Shown here one piece after another: positions 8,351-17,315 of a DNA stretch of 64,000 nucleotides. Both the position numbers and the translations under genes were made by a program. Position 1 is the stretch's first letter. Every line of letters starts with the position of its first letter. The notes under the pieces are model-generated. The model saw only the letters and a list, made by a program, of their open reading frames with translations. It made no database searches and had not been told where the DNA came from. The stretch spans positions 2,046,001 to 2,110,000 of the forward strand of contig OZ219799.1 in the NCBI GenBank assembly GCA_964291275.2, given 5' to 3'. This stretch comes from Bin80 sp964291275 (GTDB taxonomy: Bacteria; Bacteroidota; Rhodothermia; Rhodothermales; Bin80).

Positions 8351-11302
8351 ATGCGCCACATAGTTGCTGCATGGGGCTTGTTCGCCATGCTGGGATTGGC
8401 TGTATTGCCTGTATCAGCACAGTATAATCTTCATTTCGGGCGTAACAAGATCCAGTACGAGAATTTCGACTGGAACGTGCTCAAGACTGAGCACTTCGAT
8501 GTGTATTTCTATCCGGAAATGCAGGCCCTTGCCGAGCATGGCGCTGCTTTCGCGGAAGAGGCTTACGCCGAGTTGCAGAACCGCTTCAACTTTTCTGTTA
8601 CTCGGCGTGTACCTATTGTCTTCTACTCATCGCAGCTACACTTTAAGCAGACCAATATTACTGATGGGTTTATTCCCGATGGTGTAGGTGGCTTTTATGA
8701 GTTTCTTAAAGGGCGGGTTGTCATTCCTGCTAACGGCAATCTGCATCGATTCAGACGTGTTGTTCGTCACGAGATGGTGCATGTCTTCACCATGCACAAG
8801 CTTGCCCGTGTCTACAGGGACTATCGTATTCCAATTGATCGTTACTTGCCGTTGTGGTTTACCGAAGGTCTGGCGGAGTACTGGTCTGGCCCACAGGACT
8901 ATCAACATGAGATGATCATGCGGGATGCGATCTTCTCGAACTACTTGGTACCGCTGGAGAATATTTACAGGATTAACGGTTCCTACGTGATGTACAAGGA
9001 GGGGGAGGCACTGTGTCGTTTCATTGCAGAGACGTATGGTGAGGATAAGCTGTTGCAGTTGATTGAGGATGCCTGGATCAACCGGGATTTCCGCAAGGTT
9101 ATGGAGCATATTTTGCAGGACGAATTAAATGACATCGGTACTCGGTGGCAGGAATGGTTACGTCAAACCTATTATACCCGGCTGGATACGGCGGAGAGTC
9201 CAACATTAATTACCGAAGGAATCTCCGTAAGAGGATTCAACTCGAAGCCGGTTTTTTACCAAATGCAGGATGGGCAGCGACGGATTTTGTTTACCGGCAA
9301 TCATGGCGGTTACAGCAACGTCTACTATGTTGACGTTGATTCAATGTATGTCCCGCTCGATAAACCCCGTGTTCTCATTCGAGGTGAACGTAAAAATCAG
9401 TTTGAGTCGTTTCACCTTTTGGATAGCCGGATGGGCGTCTCGAAGGATGGCCGATTGGCATTTGTTACCAAGAGCGGAGAGGGGGATGTTATTCACACCT
9501 ACGATTTGGAGTCTGGTGTGAATGATCGTATGTATGGTTTCGATGAGATTATTGCCCTGTACTCTCCGACATGGAGCCCGGATGGTTTGCGTATAGCCTT
9601 TGTCGCTATAGACGAGAGTGGCTTTATTGACTTGTATGTTTACGATACCGAGCGTGGTCGTCTGGAACGGTTAACAGATGACAGCTATGACGAACGTGAT
9701 CCCGCCTGGAGCCCGAATGGGCGCTTCCTCGTGTTCTCTTCCGATCGTACCTCGAAAGGCTTTGACGACGCCTACAATTTATTTACATATGAACTGGAAA
9801 CGGGGGCCATAGACTACGTTACGTTTGGTACACAGCACGATTTCTCGCCAAACTGGAGTCCAGACGGGAATCAGATCATTTACACGAGCACCAGGAAGGA
9901 TAGCACGGGGCGCTATGGTGGTCAGGATATTTATGTGATTGATGCGGCCTTACGCCCGCCTACCATTGCTTCTGCCGGTGTGGGAACTCGTGGAGGAGAA
10001 GATCCAGAACCCGGTGTGCGTTGGAAAAAACGTCTAACGAAGCTAACCACCGCAGCCTACGATCCGGTTTGGACGCCCGATGGACAGATGGTTTTTTCAA
10101 CCTTCGAAAATTACCGGTTCACCGTGCGCAGTCTGGGAGGTTTGGATACCCTATTGAGTCGTCCTGTATCGGAGAAACCCGAACATTTGGCGGTAGAGTC
10201 TGGTGAGACCTGGGAATTTCCACGCATTGAAGCCGGCACTGCAACCGATCGGTTGCGATATCGGCGGCGCTATGGATTGGATATCGCGCAGGGACAGATA
10301 TCAAGCAGTGCGGTCTGGGGAACGAGTGGCGCAGCTGTTCTTGCCTTTTCCGATCTCATGGGTAACGATCGGTTTTTCGTAACGCTTTACAGCACGAGTC
10401 AGTACACAGGGGATTTTCTGAAGGGACTAAACGTGAATATATCTAGGATTCATCTGAACCGCAGGGCCAACGTTGGTTATGGGGTTTATCGGTATGGTGG
10501 GTTGAGGTACGACTTGACAGATCCGGATGCTCCTACAGAGTTTCCGCGTTTTTGGGAGGAAGTGTGGGGCGGATTTGGAGCTGTGAGCTATCCACTCTCC
10601 ATGTTTCGACGCGTAGAGGTTGCGACTTCCTTGAGCTGGGATGATAAGCAGATTCCACAGCGACGGATTGATCGTCAGGCATTGCTGTTGACAAATCAGA
10701 TCAGTCTGGTCCATGATAATGCTTTGTTTGGCGCCAATGGTCCTATGGTCGGGTGGCGCGGAAGGATTTCGGCGGCTTATACAACGGATCTGCTGTACTC
10801 CAACGTGAATTACATCACATTGGAGGCGGATTTTCGGCATTATCTGAGATTAAGCCGTAGTGTAACGATTGCATCGCGCGCTCTGGGACGTATGAATCAT
10901 GGCCGGGAAGCCCGTTTATGGTTTATGGGTGGAAGTTGGGATCTGCGAGGATACCCATTATTTGATGTGCGGGGAAAGAAAGCTTGGTTCACATCTCATG
11001 AGTTACGTTTCCCGCTGGTCGAGAACCCATCTGTCTATATTCCGCCTTTGGCCATTCTAGGAATTGTTAACTTGCGCGGGGCACTTTTTTTTGACGCTGC
11101 ACATACATGGAATGATAAATACGACGAGCGGATTCGCCAGATTTATGCCGGAGAAACCTTAGGGTCTACGGGACTTGGTTTTCGTCTCAATCTGTTCGGT
11201 GGGCTGGTTCTTCGTTATGATTTAGGTTACCGGTTTCGTGATGCATTCAAGTCACGGGATTCATCTCTTTTCCGTCAATTCTTTTTCGGGTTCGATTTTT
11301 AG
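8351..11302 (+). CDS. Gluzincin-like peptidase / TolB propeller / outer-membrane barrel protein
   Basis: Large (983 residues) envelope protein with three parts. After a signal peptide ending VSAQ, the first 300 residues form a peptidase-MA-like domain with HEMVH at 140-144 and a third ligand candidate in WFTEGLAEYW (Glu172), the gluzincin zinc pattern. Residues about 350-560 contain TolB/WD40-like repeats such as YSPTWSPDGLRIAFVA and DPAWSPNGRFLVFSSDR. The C-terminal 300 residues are rich in alternating hydrophobics and aromatic residues (ending FFFGFDF), like a BamA/Omp85-type barrel. ATG at 8351 is preferred over an upstream TTG at 8345. Peptidase activity is inferred from the zinc motif only. 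Confidence 0.75.
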   Translation: MRHIVAAWGLFAMLGLAVLPVSAQYNLHFGRNKIQYENFDWNVLKTEHFDVYFYPEMQALAEHGAAFAEEAYAELQNRFNFSVTRRVPIVFYSSQLHFKQTNITDGFIPDGVGGFYEFLKGRVVIPANGNLHRFRRVVRHEMVHVFTMHKLARVYRDYRIPIDRYLPLWFTEGLAEYWSGPQDYQHEMIMRDAIFSNYLVPLENIYRINGSYVMYKEGEALCRFIAETYGEDKLLQLIEDAWINRDFRKVMEHILQDELNDIGTRWQEWLRQTYYTRLDTAESPTLITEGISVRGFNSKPVFYQMQDGQRRILFTGNHGGYSNVYYVDVDSMYVPLDKPRVLIRGERKNQFESFHLLDSRMGVSKDGRLAFVTKSGEGDVIHTYDLESGVNDRMYGFDEIIALYSPTWSPDGLRIAFVAIDESGFIDLYVYDTERGRLERLTDDSYDERDPAWSPNGRFLVFSSDRTSKGFDDAYNLFTYELETGAIDYVTFGTQHDFSPNWSPDGNQIIYTSTRKDSTGRYGGQDIYVIDAALRPPTIASAGVGTRGGEDPEPGVRWKKRLTKLTTAAYDPVWTPDGQMVFSTFENYRFTVRSLGGLDTLLSRPVSEKPEHLAVESGETWEFPRIEAGTATDRLRYRRRYGLDIAQGQISSSAVWGTSGAAVLAFSDLMGNDRFFVTLYSTSQYTGDFLKGLNVNISRIHLNRRANVGYGVYRYGGLRYDLTDPDAPTEFPRFWEEVWGGFGAVSYPLSMFRRVEVATSLSWDDKQIPQRRIDRQALLLTNQISLVHDNALFGANGPMVGWRGRISAAYTTDLLYSNVNYITLEADFRHYLRLSRSVTIASRALGRMNHGREARLWFMGGSWDLRGYPLFDVRGKKAWFTSHELRFPLVENPSVYIPPLAILGIVNLRGALFFDAAHTWNDKYDERIRQIYAGETLGSTGLGFRLNLFGGLVLRYDLGYRFRDAFKSRDSSLFRQFFFGFDF

Positions 11303-12398
11303 GAGTTCAATTTCATTACTACTGCTGGTGTGCATCGGCTGTAGCGGGCTGGTAATGGACATTCGTCCGTTGCCGGAAGTAAAGTTTGGGCCAACTCCGC
11401 CTCTGGAAATTGCCTGGACCTATAACGCTCGGGCCGGGTTCGGCCCGGATGCTCCATTGCTGTTTGAGGACAATGTTTTGGTTGCTACCAGGCAGGGGGA
11501 GCTTCATGTCATTGATTTGGCCACGGGTAAGCGTGGTGGAGCAAAACGATTAGGTGACGCAGTCAATGGATCCCCGGCCGTTGTAGGTAAGATCGTTGTA
11601 GTACCGATCGCATTAGGGCGTCGAGCCCTGATAGCTTATGATCTGGATCTATCGGATATACGCTGGCGTACCCGAGGGGCTTCCGTCCGGGCAGGCATTG
11701 CATCGGTCGAGGGTGGAGGTGTTTTTGTTAACACTGTTGGCGAAGTTCAGCGCTTTGAAGTGGAGGATGGAACGGTAGTTTGGGTGCATCAATTACCAGA
11801 GGGCACGCGTGTTCATGTGAAACCACTGGTTTATGATGGATTGGTGATTGTTGTAGGTGACAGTGGGATGGTTAGGGCTTTGTCCCTCAACGATGGTACT
11901 GTACAGTGGTCTGCTGATGTTAACTCACCACTGTATGCTGCCCCGGTTGCATATGACAAACAATTACTAGTATCTACCACACGCGGAATTTTGTTGTCGA
12001 TGGACGTGGACACGGGTGAAATTGTATGGAAAGCGGCACTAGAGGATGAAACGGTTCACTTTTCGTCGCCCGCCGTGGACGATGAGCTTGTGATTGCAGG
12101 GGCTTCAGATGGAGTACTGCGGGCCTTTAACATTGATACGGGGAGCATCGAATGGACTGTACAATGCTCTGATGCATTAGTGGCTCAGCCGTTGATTGCA
12201 GGGGGCGCAGTATATGTCGGTAGTATGGGCAACTGGTTTTATGCATTTGATCGTACTAGTGGAGAACTACTTCAGGAGATTGAGCTTAGAGGGCGGGTAA
12301 AGAGTGCAATCGGACTGACCTCCGACGGGTTAATAGTTCTAACAGAGCCTCGTTATGTCGTCCGTCTTAGCCCCGTATCAACAGATGATGAAGTTTAG
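11238..12398 (+). CDS. PQQ-like (BamB-type) beta-propeller lipoprotein
   Basis: About 386 residues with repeats of the PQQ/BamB-type propeller: DLATGKRGGAKRLGDAVNG, DGTVQWSADVNSPLYAAPV, DTGEIVWKAALEDETVHFSS, DRTSGELLQEIELRGRVKS. A hydrophobic stretch ending in LLLLVCIGC looks like a lipoprotein signal with the Cys at the end as the lipid site, so it probably sits at the outer membrane beside the barrel protein encoded upstream. The start is uncertain. GTG/ATG at 11238/11241 gives a 60-base overlap with the previous gene and a long N-terminus, whereas AGGAG at 11303-11307 lies just before an in-frame ATT that would give a compact signal peptide. Confidence 0.72.
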   Translation: MMHSSHGIHLFSVNSFSGSIFRSSISLLLLVCIGCSGLVMDIRPLPEVKFGPTPPLEIAWTYNARAGFGPDAPLLFEDNVLVATRQGELHVIDLATGKRGGAKRLGDAVNGSPAVVGKIVVVPIALGRRALIAYDLDLSDIRWRTRGASVRAGIASVEGGGVFVNTVGEVQRFEVEDGTVVWVHQLPEGTRVHVKPLVYDGLVIVVGDSGMVRALSLNDGTVQWSADVNSPLYAAPVAYDKQLLVSTTRGILLSMDVDTGEIVWKAALEDETVHFSSPAVDDELVIAGASDGVLRAFNIDTGSIEWTVQCSDALVAQPLIAGGAVYVGSMGNWFYAFDRTSGELLQEIELRGRVKSAIGLTSDGLIVLTEPRYVVRLSPVSTDDEV

Positions 12399-13170
12399 CA
12401 GTCGATTGAGTATGACATTATGGGGCGGACTGTTTGCCGCTCTTCCGGGCGTCAGTATGGCTCAGCCCCAAGTTCTCGTCCACATCGAAACCAACGATGT
12501 TAGTGCAGCGGCCTATGCTGATTCTACGTATCTGGGGCTGGCGAGTGGGAGCCCGTACTGGGTAGACCATGATGTCGGCTTTATTCGGCTTTCGACACTT
12601 CGTGCGGCGGCTTGGAGTATGTCCCCATTGAGTGAGCGACTGATAGCAACACCGGGGGATACCGTACGGGTTACGCTGAACTTTCCAATGTATCATCGAA
12701 TCGAATCTTATCCCTTTGGGGCTGAGGCATGGCTACAGGAGGGCTCTGAACGTAGACTATTGGGGCTGACTCCTGTTGTATTTGCTTCTCCCGGTATCCA
12801 AGACGGGATGTTCCATGTTGAGATGGAGGGCTATGCCCCGGGTGCAGTTATGCCCAGGTACGATCTATGGAATCGTTACGAGGTCTCGCTCACAGCATTG
12901 AATGAAACGGGAGATGCAGCAGGATTTTCCCGTAGAGTGAGTCGCGATCGAGCCTGGATTGATTGGGGTGCAGCAACTCTGGCTATGATTGCGGGCGCGG
13001 TAGCTGTACACTACAAATTTCAGGCGGATCGGATTAACGATGATTATTTGGCTACTGGCGATCCATCGTTGCGTCCACGCGTAGCCAGGCTTGATGATCG
13101 TTCCGGGATTGCTTTGGGAGTAATGCAGGCGGGTCTAGTTACGTTGGCCGTACGGTTTGCATTTAAATGA
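12388..13170 (+). CDS. Exported protein with PEGA-like domain and C-terminal membrane segment
   Basis: About 260 residues. The signal peptide MKFSSRLSMTLWGGLFAALPGVSMAQ favours the ATG at 12388, overlapping the end of the upstream lipoprotein gene by 11 bases. The following segment (VLVHIETNDVSAAAYADSTYLGLAS, then TPGDTVRVTLNF and a LLGLTPVVF repeat) resembles PEGA-type surface domains. Near the C-terminus are two hydrophobic segments (WGAATLAMIAGAVAVHY and the final LGVMQAGLVTLAVRFAF). With the two upstream genes it forms a tight envelope gene set. No known function. Confidence 0.5.
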   Translation: MKFSSRLSMTLWGGLFAALPGVSMAQPQVLVHIETNDVSAAAYADSTYLGLASGSPYWVDHDVGFIRLSTLRAAAWSMSPLSERLIATPGDTVRVTLNFPMYHRIESYPFGAEAWLQEGSERRLLGLTPVVFASPGIQDGMFHVEMEGYAPGAVMPRYDLWNRYEVSLTALNETGDAAGFSRRVSRDRAWIDWGAATLAMIAGAVAVHYKFQADRINDDYLATGDPSLRPRVARLDDRSGIALGVMQAGLVTLAVRFAFK

Positions 13171-13222
13171 TAATCGTATCATTTCCGTAACTTTCCCAGT
13201 GTCGTTATCGTAGTGCGTCAGT

Positions 13223-13741
13223 ATGAATTGGCTTGATGTGGTAATCGTAGTTGTGTTGGGCATGGGTGCTCTGGTAGGTGTCAGACGCGGGCTTATCCGC
13301 CAAGTTTTTGGATTGGCAAGCTTGCTGATTGCGTTTGCATTGGGATATTCCTTCATGGAAGGAGTCGGGGGGTGGCTGGAAACAAGAATAGGTGTACCCC
13401 CAGATTTTTCTTCACTCGCGGGCTTTGGTCTAGTGTTCTTAGGCGCTCAAGTGTTTTTTGTGATTATTTCACGCGGAATTGACAAGGTCGTAAGGAATAT
13501 CATATTTATTGGTACGATAAATAGGCTTTTCGGAGGAGCTTTTGGTGTGGTCACGGCCTGTTTGGCATCTAGTCTGGTATTATACGTTTTGGCATCTGTT
13601 GGATTGCCTCCGAATGAAGTTCGTGGTTCTTCTGCGCTTTACGAAGTCGTATACCAATTTCTACCCCAGACGTGGGATTTAGCGACGGCAAAGTTCCCGG
13701 CGTTGGCAGAGTTATCTGAACGGTTCAATACCGGGTTCTAA
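13223..13741 (+). CDS. CvpA family membrane protein
   Basis: Inner-membrane protein of the CvpA (colicin V production) family, 172 residues with four hydrophobic segments. The N-terminus MNWLDVVIVVVLGMGALVGVRRGLIRQVFGL is the family hallmark (LD-hydrophobic-G-x-RRG-hh-Q), and IFIGTINRLFGGAFGVVTACL is the second conserved block. In other bacteria CvpA supports envelope homeostasis and bile-salt tolerance. It starts 52 bases after the preceding gene, is the last gene of this run and is followed by the foreign-looking islet. Confidence 0.8.
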   Translation: MNWLDVVIVVVLGMGALVGVRRGLIRQVFGLASLLIAFALGYSFMEGVGGWLETRIGVPPDFSSLAGFGLVFLGAQVFFVIISRGIDKVVRNIIFIGTINRLFGGAFGVVTACLASSLVLYVLASVGLPPNEVRGSSALYEVVYQFLPQTWDLATAKFPALAELSERFNTGF

Positions 13742-13837
13742 CCCGAGGTGGTAATCTCGCGCTAAGCGACATAGCCATGTCCGTGTTCTTTGCGTGATTG
13801 TAACGAAGAGAGCCAATTCAGAGTCCCGGTCCAACTA

Positions 13838-13969
13838 TTATTCTTGCGGGGTAGTGCTCCCATTATCCACGGAGCGGTCAAGCTTCTGGTACTCACGGCG
13901 CATATCGGGCGGTATCAGATCTGGACCATACAAATCCCCAGCGTTGCATTTTGTGCCGGGTAAAGCGAC
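13838..13969 (-). pseudogene. C-terminal remnant of an MmeI-like (type IIL) DNA methylase
   Basis: On the minus strand an open stretch of 43 codons encodes GDLYGPDLIPPDMRREYQKL followed by DRSVD. This recalls the end of class I/MmeI-like methyltransferases, where LYDP..MP..L..AH..LD.AVD is conserved. The catalytic domain is absent and the peptide ends shortly after. It sits next to the GC-richer VanZ gene. Assignment rests on one motif, so it is tentative. Confidence 0.35.
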
Positions 13970-14052
13970 TTCCCCTTATGCTGGTTCACTCCATCCTTGT
14001 CGGTCCGACGCCTCGCCGCCCCCGTTGCGCCACTGGATGGTGGGGTGAACGG

Positions 14053-14616
14053 CTAGTGGCCCATGAAGTGGCTGGCCCGGCGCCGGGCCCATCGGAGCGC
14101 CACGCTTGCTATGATCGCCATCACAGTTGCCAGCACGTTGAACAACATGTCCACTGGGTCCATGACGCGGCTGGGCAAAAACCATTGGATGCCCTCGTCG
14201 ATGATGCCGATCACCGATGCGATTGCGATTGCAAGCAGACTCGGCACGGGAACACGCCGTCCTTGGCCGGCCCGCTCCAAAAGTGCTTCATGGACGAAGA
14301 CAGCCACCACTCCGTACTCGACCAAATGGGAGCGCTCGGTTGGCACCGCCATCCGAACGACGATCAGGAGGTAGGCGGCGACGACACCAAGAGCGATGCC
14401 GATCTCCATGCCACTCGGTCGAACCTTGAGGCCCTGCGTGATCACGGTTGCGAGCACCAGAATGCAGCCGAGGAGAAAGAGCCAGACCGACAAGAAGTCG
14501 CTTCCCAACTCGTCGACCAGGATTCGTGCCAGCCCCAGGGTAGAGTAGATAGCCACCACGACAACCAGCGTCCAGGCCCAGAGGCGTCTCTCTCTCGCCG
14601 ATGTGAAAGCAGGCAT
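14053..14616 (-). CDS. VanZ family membrane protein
   Basis: Polytopic membrane protein of 187 residues with about five hydrophobic segments. The VanZ-like core is VEYGVVAVFVHEAL and IGIIDEGIQWFLPSR followed by DPVDMLFNVL, with the conserved E..Q and D..D residues. VanZ-like proteins have loosely defined roles (teicoplanin resistance in some, unknown in most). It runs opposite to its neighbours and is visibly richer in G and C than the flanking genes, with many GCG, GGC and CGC codons, suggesting recent acquisition. A long open stretch on the opposite strand here is a by-product of that composition. Confidence 0.75.
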   Translation of the reverse strand: MPAFTSARERRLWAWTLVVVVAIYSTLGLARILVDELGSDFLSVWLFLLGCILVLATVITQGLKVRPSGMEIGIALGVVAAYLLIVVRMAVPTERSHLVEYGVVAVFVHEALLERAGQGRRVPVPSLLAIAIASVIGIIDEGIQWFLPSRVMDPVDMLFNVLATVMAIIASVALRWARRRASHFMGH

Positions 14617-14930
14617 GACGGGAATCTAGTTGTGTGCCACCCCAATACGACGTAGGGTCATGTCGGTTGCCAACGCACTGGAGGCGGTGTTCAGCGGGAC
14701 CGTGTTTTTCAAACGAATTGTCGTTAGACAACAGATTGGGGGTCACGGCGAAACGGTCTCTGGGAAAGGCGGCAGAGTATCACAGGAAGCGTATTTGTGA
14801 GTGTCACCCGGATGCCAATTGCATCTCTAATTGGCACGAGGCCAACAATTTTGCATGAAATTGCACAGTGAAACCTTTTTGACATAAGCTGTACACCATT
14901 AAGATTTTAACTGACGCTATACATACCATA
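14617..14930. other. Intergenic region with possible apbE promoter
   Basis: Divergent gap between the VanZ gene and apbE. No coding frame is convincing. TTGACA at 14879-14884 followed about 17 bases later by an A/T-rich stretch (AAGATTTTAAC) could be a promoter for apbE, but a good -10 box is lacking. GC content drops sharply from the VanZ side to the apbE side. Confidence 0.3.
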
Positions 14931-15947
14931 ATGCAATGGTATCGACCAAGATGCTCTGCCGTGGTGTTAGGGTTGTTGGCTTGTGTTGCCACAATAGTGG
15001 ATGTGGAGGCTCAGTACGTTGCTCGTTTTGGGTTCACGAGGCATCTAATGGGCACGGAAGTGAAGATTGTACTTTATGCAGCTGACTCAATAGAAGCGGC
15101 TGGAGCTGCTGGGCAAGCGTTCGCTCGCATTGAAGAACTCAACGCACGACTGAGCGACTACCTGATCGACAGCGAGGTCAGCAGATTATCCAAGACTCAC
15201 GGTCAACCCATTGCCGTTGGTGAAGACCTGTGGAATGTGCTTATCACGGGGCAGGAAATTGCACGTGCATCATACGGAGCTTTTGATGTAACCGTAGGCC
15301 CCCTCACACTACTGTGGCGTAAGGCTATGCGCCGATCAACGTTACCGGAGGCCGTTGAGATTACAAATGCTTTGGCTATGGTAGGGCACCGGTTTCTAGT
15401 GTTGGATGCGGATAGTCGTACAGTTCAATTGAACAGGGAAAATATGCGACTTGATCTTGGAGGTATTGCCAAGGGATATGTAGCTGATGAAGCACTGAAG
15501 ATTCTCACAAAAGCGGGAATTGCGAGTGCTGCTGTCGACGCGGGAGGAGATATAGCTTTGGGAAATGCTCCTATTGGTGCAGATGGATGGTCTGTAGAGG
15601 TATTTGATCTGGATGTAGAAGGCAAACTGGGAACAGATGAGCTGACTCTGGCGAACTGTGGTATTGCAGTCTCTGGTGATACATACCGATATTTGGAGTA
15701 TGATGGGGTGAAGTACTCTCACATAATTAATCCCCATACTGGATATGGTGTAGAACATGAGCGCAAGGTTGCTGTGGTTGCTCCAAGTGCGATGATTGCA
15801 GATGCCTGGGCATCTGCATACAGTGTTATGGTATGGGAATCGGCTATTTCGGATGCCGATAATCAGGCAAATTTGAGCACGCGGTTTGTGGAGCGTAGGG
15901 AAGCGGGTTTGCAGGAGACGAATACGGGGCAGTTTATTCGTGAGTAA
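14931..15947 (+). CDS. apbE: FAD:protein FMN transferase (ApbE family)
   Basis: Exported flavinyltransferase that attaches FMN from FAD to threonine of target proteins such as NqrB/C or RnfD/G. Signal sequence (LGLLACVATIVDVEAQ) then HLMGTEVKI, ELNARLSDY, AYGAFDVTVGPL-type motif (SYGAFDVTVGPL), LDLGGIAKGYVADEA, DAGGDIALG, ISGD-like VSGDTYRYLE and HIINPHTGYG, in the family order. Length of 338 residues is normal. No Nqr or Rnf operon is in the window. It is followed by the Tat-signal gene cluster on the same strand, about 55 bases downstream. Confidence 0.9.
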   Translation: MQWYRPRCSAVVLGLLACVATIVDVEAQYVARFGFTRHLMGTEVKIVLYAADSIEAAGAAGQAFARIEELNARLSDYLIDSEVSRLSKTHGQPIAVGEDLWNVLITGQEIARASYGAFDVTVGPLTLLWRKAMRRSTLPEAVEITNALAMVGHRFLVLDADSRTVQLNRENMRLDLGGIAKGYVADEALKILTKAGIASAAVDAGGDIALGNAPIGADGWSVEVFDLDVEGKLGTDELTLANCGIAVSGDTYRYLEYDGVKYSHIINPHTGYGVEHERKVAVVAPSAMIADAWASAYSVMVWESAISDADNQANLSTRFVERREAGLQETNTGQFIRE

Positions 15948-16001
15948 AAACTTGAATGCAGGATAACAGGTATATTTCAGGGAATTAAACTCGAAATTCA
16001 T

Positions 16002-17306
16002 ATGCAAGAGAGTGAAATAACAAGACGCGACTTTGTAAAGGTGACGGCCGCCGGCACCCTTGGTCTAATGGCCTCGGGGAATTTCGCGTATGCTGGTGCC
16101 AGCGATACGCTACGCGTGGGTGTCATTGGTTGTGGAGGGCGCGGTACGGGTGCGGCAAGAGATGCTGTTGTATCCAGTGAAGGGGTAGAAATAGTTGCCA
16201 TGGGTGATCTGTTTGAAGACCGCTTGGATGCTTCCAGACAGGCACTGGAGCAGGAGATTGGAGAGGCGTTCAAGGTAGGTGATCAGCATGCGTTTGTTGG
16301 TTTTGATGCCTATCAGCGTGTGATCGAAAGTGATGTGGATATGGTAATACTCGCTGCGCCGCCTGGATTCAGGCCTGCTCATTTCGCAGCTGCGGTGGAT
16401 GCGAATAAGCATGTGTTCATGGAAAAGCCAGTCAGTGTAGATGTAGCGGGAGCAATGGAGATAATGGCTTCTGGGGAGATTGCTACACAGAAGGGTTTGT
16501 CGGTTGTTGCTGGAACATTGTACCGTCGACAGCCGAGTTTTGTAGAGGCGATCAAGCGGATTCATGACGGCATGATTGGCGAGATAGTGGGCGCGCAGGA
16601 ATACTATCTGACAGGTCCCATTTGGCTACGCGAGCGCAAGAGCGGGATGAGCGATATGGAGTGGCAGTGTCGCAACTGGTACTACTTCACATGGTTAAGT
16701 GGCGACCATATTGTGGAGCAGTTCGTACACAATATTGATGTAATCAACTGGGTATTTCAAGGGCATCCCGATAGTGCTATTGCAATGGGAGGTCGGATCG
16801 TAAGAACCAGCCCGGATTACGGACATATCTATGACCACTTCAGTGTTGAATATGTCTATCCCGGAGAGGTCCTTGTTGAAGCCAAATGCAGGCAGTTCCA
16901 TGGTGCGACCAATAGGGTTACTAATCGAATAGTTGGTACCCGAGGTGTTGCCGAGTTGCATCCCCGTCATTCAATCCTGAAGTCTCACGACGGGAGCATG
17001 TTGTACGAGATGCCTGAGCCAGGTGGCAACGGATATGTACAGGAACATACGGATCTCATTGCATCGATCCGCGCAAATAAGCCGATCAACGAGGCGGTTC
17101 AAATAGCCCAAAGCACACTTACAGCGGTATTGGGACGTGAGAGTGCATATACGGGTCAGCAGTTGAGTTGGGATGAGCTTATGGCTTCAGGCCTCAATCT
17201 CGCGCCAAAGACACTTGCTTTCGGGCAGCTTGTAGCTCCGGGAGTAGCAACGCCGGGAGTAACAAAACTTTCGCGTACTGCTTCGACGTCTGCCCAAAAG
17301 ATGTAG
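16002..17306 (+). CDS. Tat-exported Gfo/Idh/MocA-family oxidoreductase
   Basis: NAD(P)-dependent sugar oxidoreductase, 434 residues. The N-terminus has a twin-arginine signal (TRRDFVKVTAAGTLGLMASG). After it comes the Rossmann motif VGVIGCGGRGTG, then AAPPGFRPAHFAAAV and HVFMEKPVSVD with the conserved EKP lysine, and the family's H-x3-D pattern in QFVHNIDVINWV. Export in folded form with bound cofactor, as for glucose-fructose oxidoreductase, is the usual reason for Tat use in this family. First gene of the cluster with three TIM-barrel proteins; substrate unknown. Confidence 0.85.
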   Translation: MQESEITRRDFVKVTAAGTLGLMASGNFAYAGASDTLRVGVIGCGGRGTGAARDAVVSSEGVEIVAMGDLFEDRLDASRQALEQEIGEAFKVGDQHAFVGFDAYQRVIESDVDMVILAAPPGFRPAHFAAAVDANKHVFMEKPVSVDVAGAMEIMASGEIATQKGLSVVAGTLYRRQPSFVEAIKRIHDGMIGEIVGAQEYYLTGPIWLRERKSGMSDMEWQCRNWYYFTWLSGDHIVEQFVHNIDVINWVFQGHPDSAIAMGGRIVRTSPDYGHIYDHFSVEYVYPGEVLVEAKCRQFHGATNRVTNRIVGTRGVAELHPRHSILKSHDGSMLYEMPEPGGNGYVQEHTDLIASIRANKPINEAVQIAQSTLTAVLGRESAYTGQQLSWDELMASGLNLAPKTLAFGQLVAPGVATPGVTKLSRTASTSAQKM

Positions 17307-17315
17307 GTAATTTTC

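Noticed and set aside
13951..14655. Long plus-strand open stretch across the VanZ gene
   Set aside because: It is antisense to a clear VanZ-family gene, is extremely rich in His, Asp and Arg, and matches no family; it follows from the high GC content.
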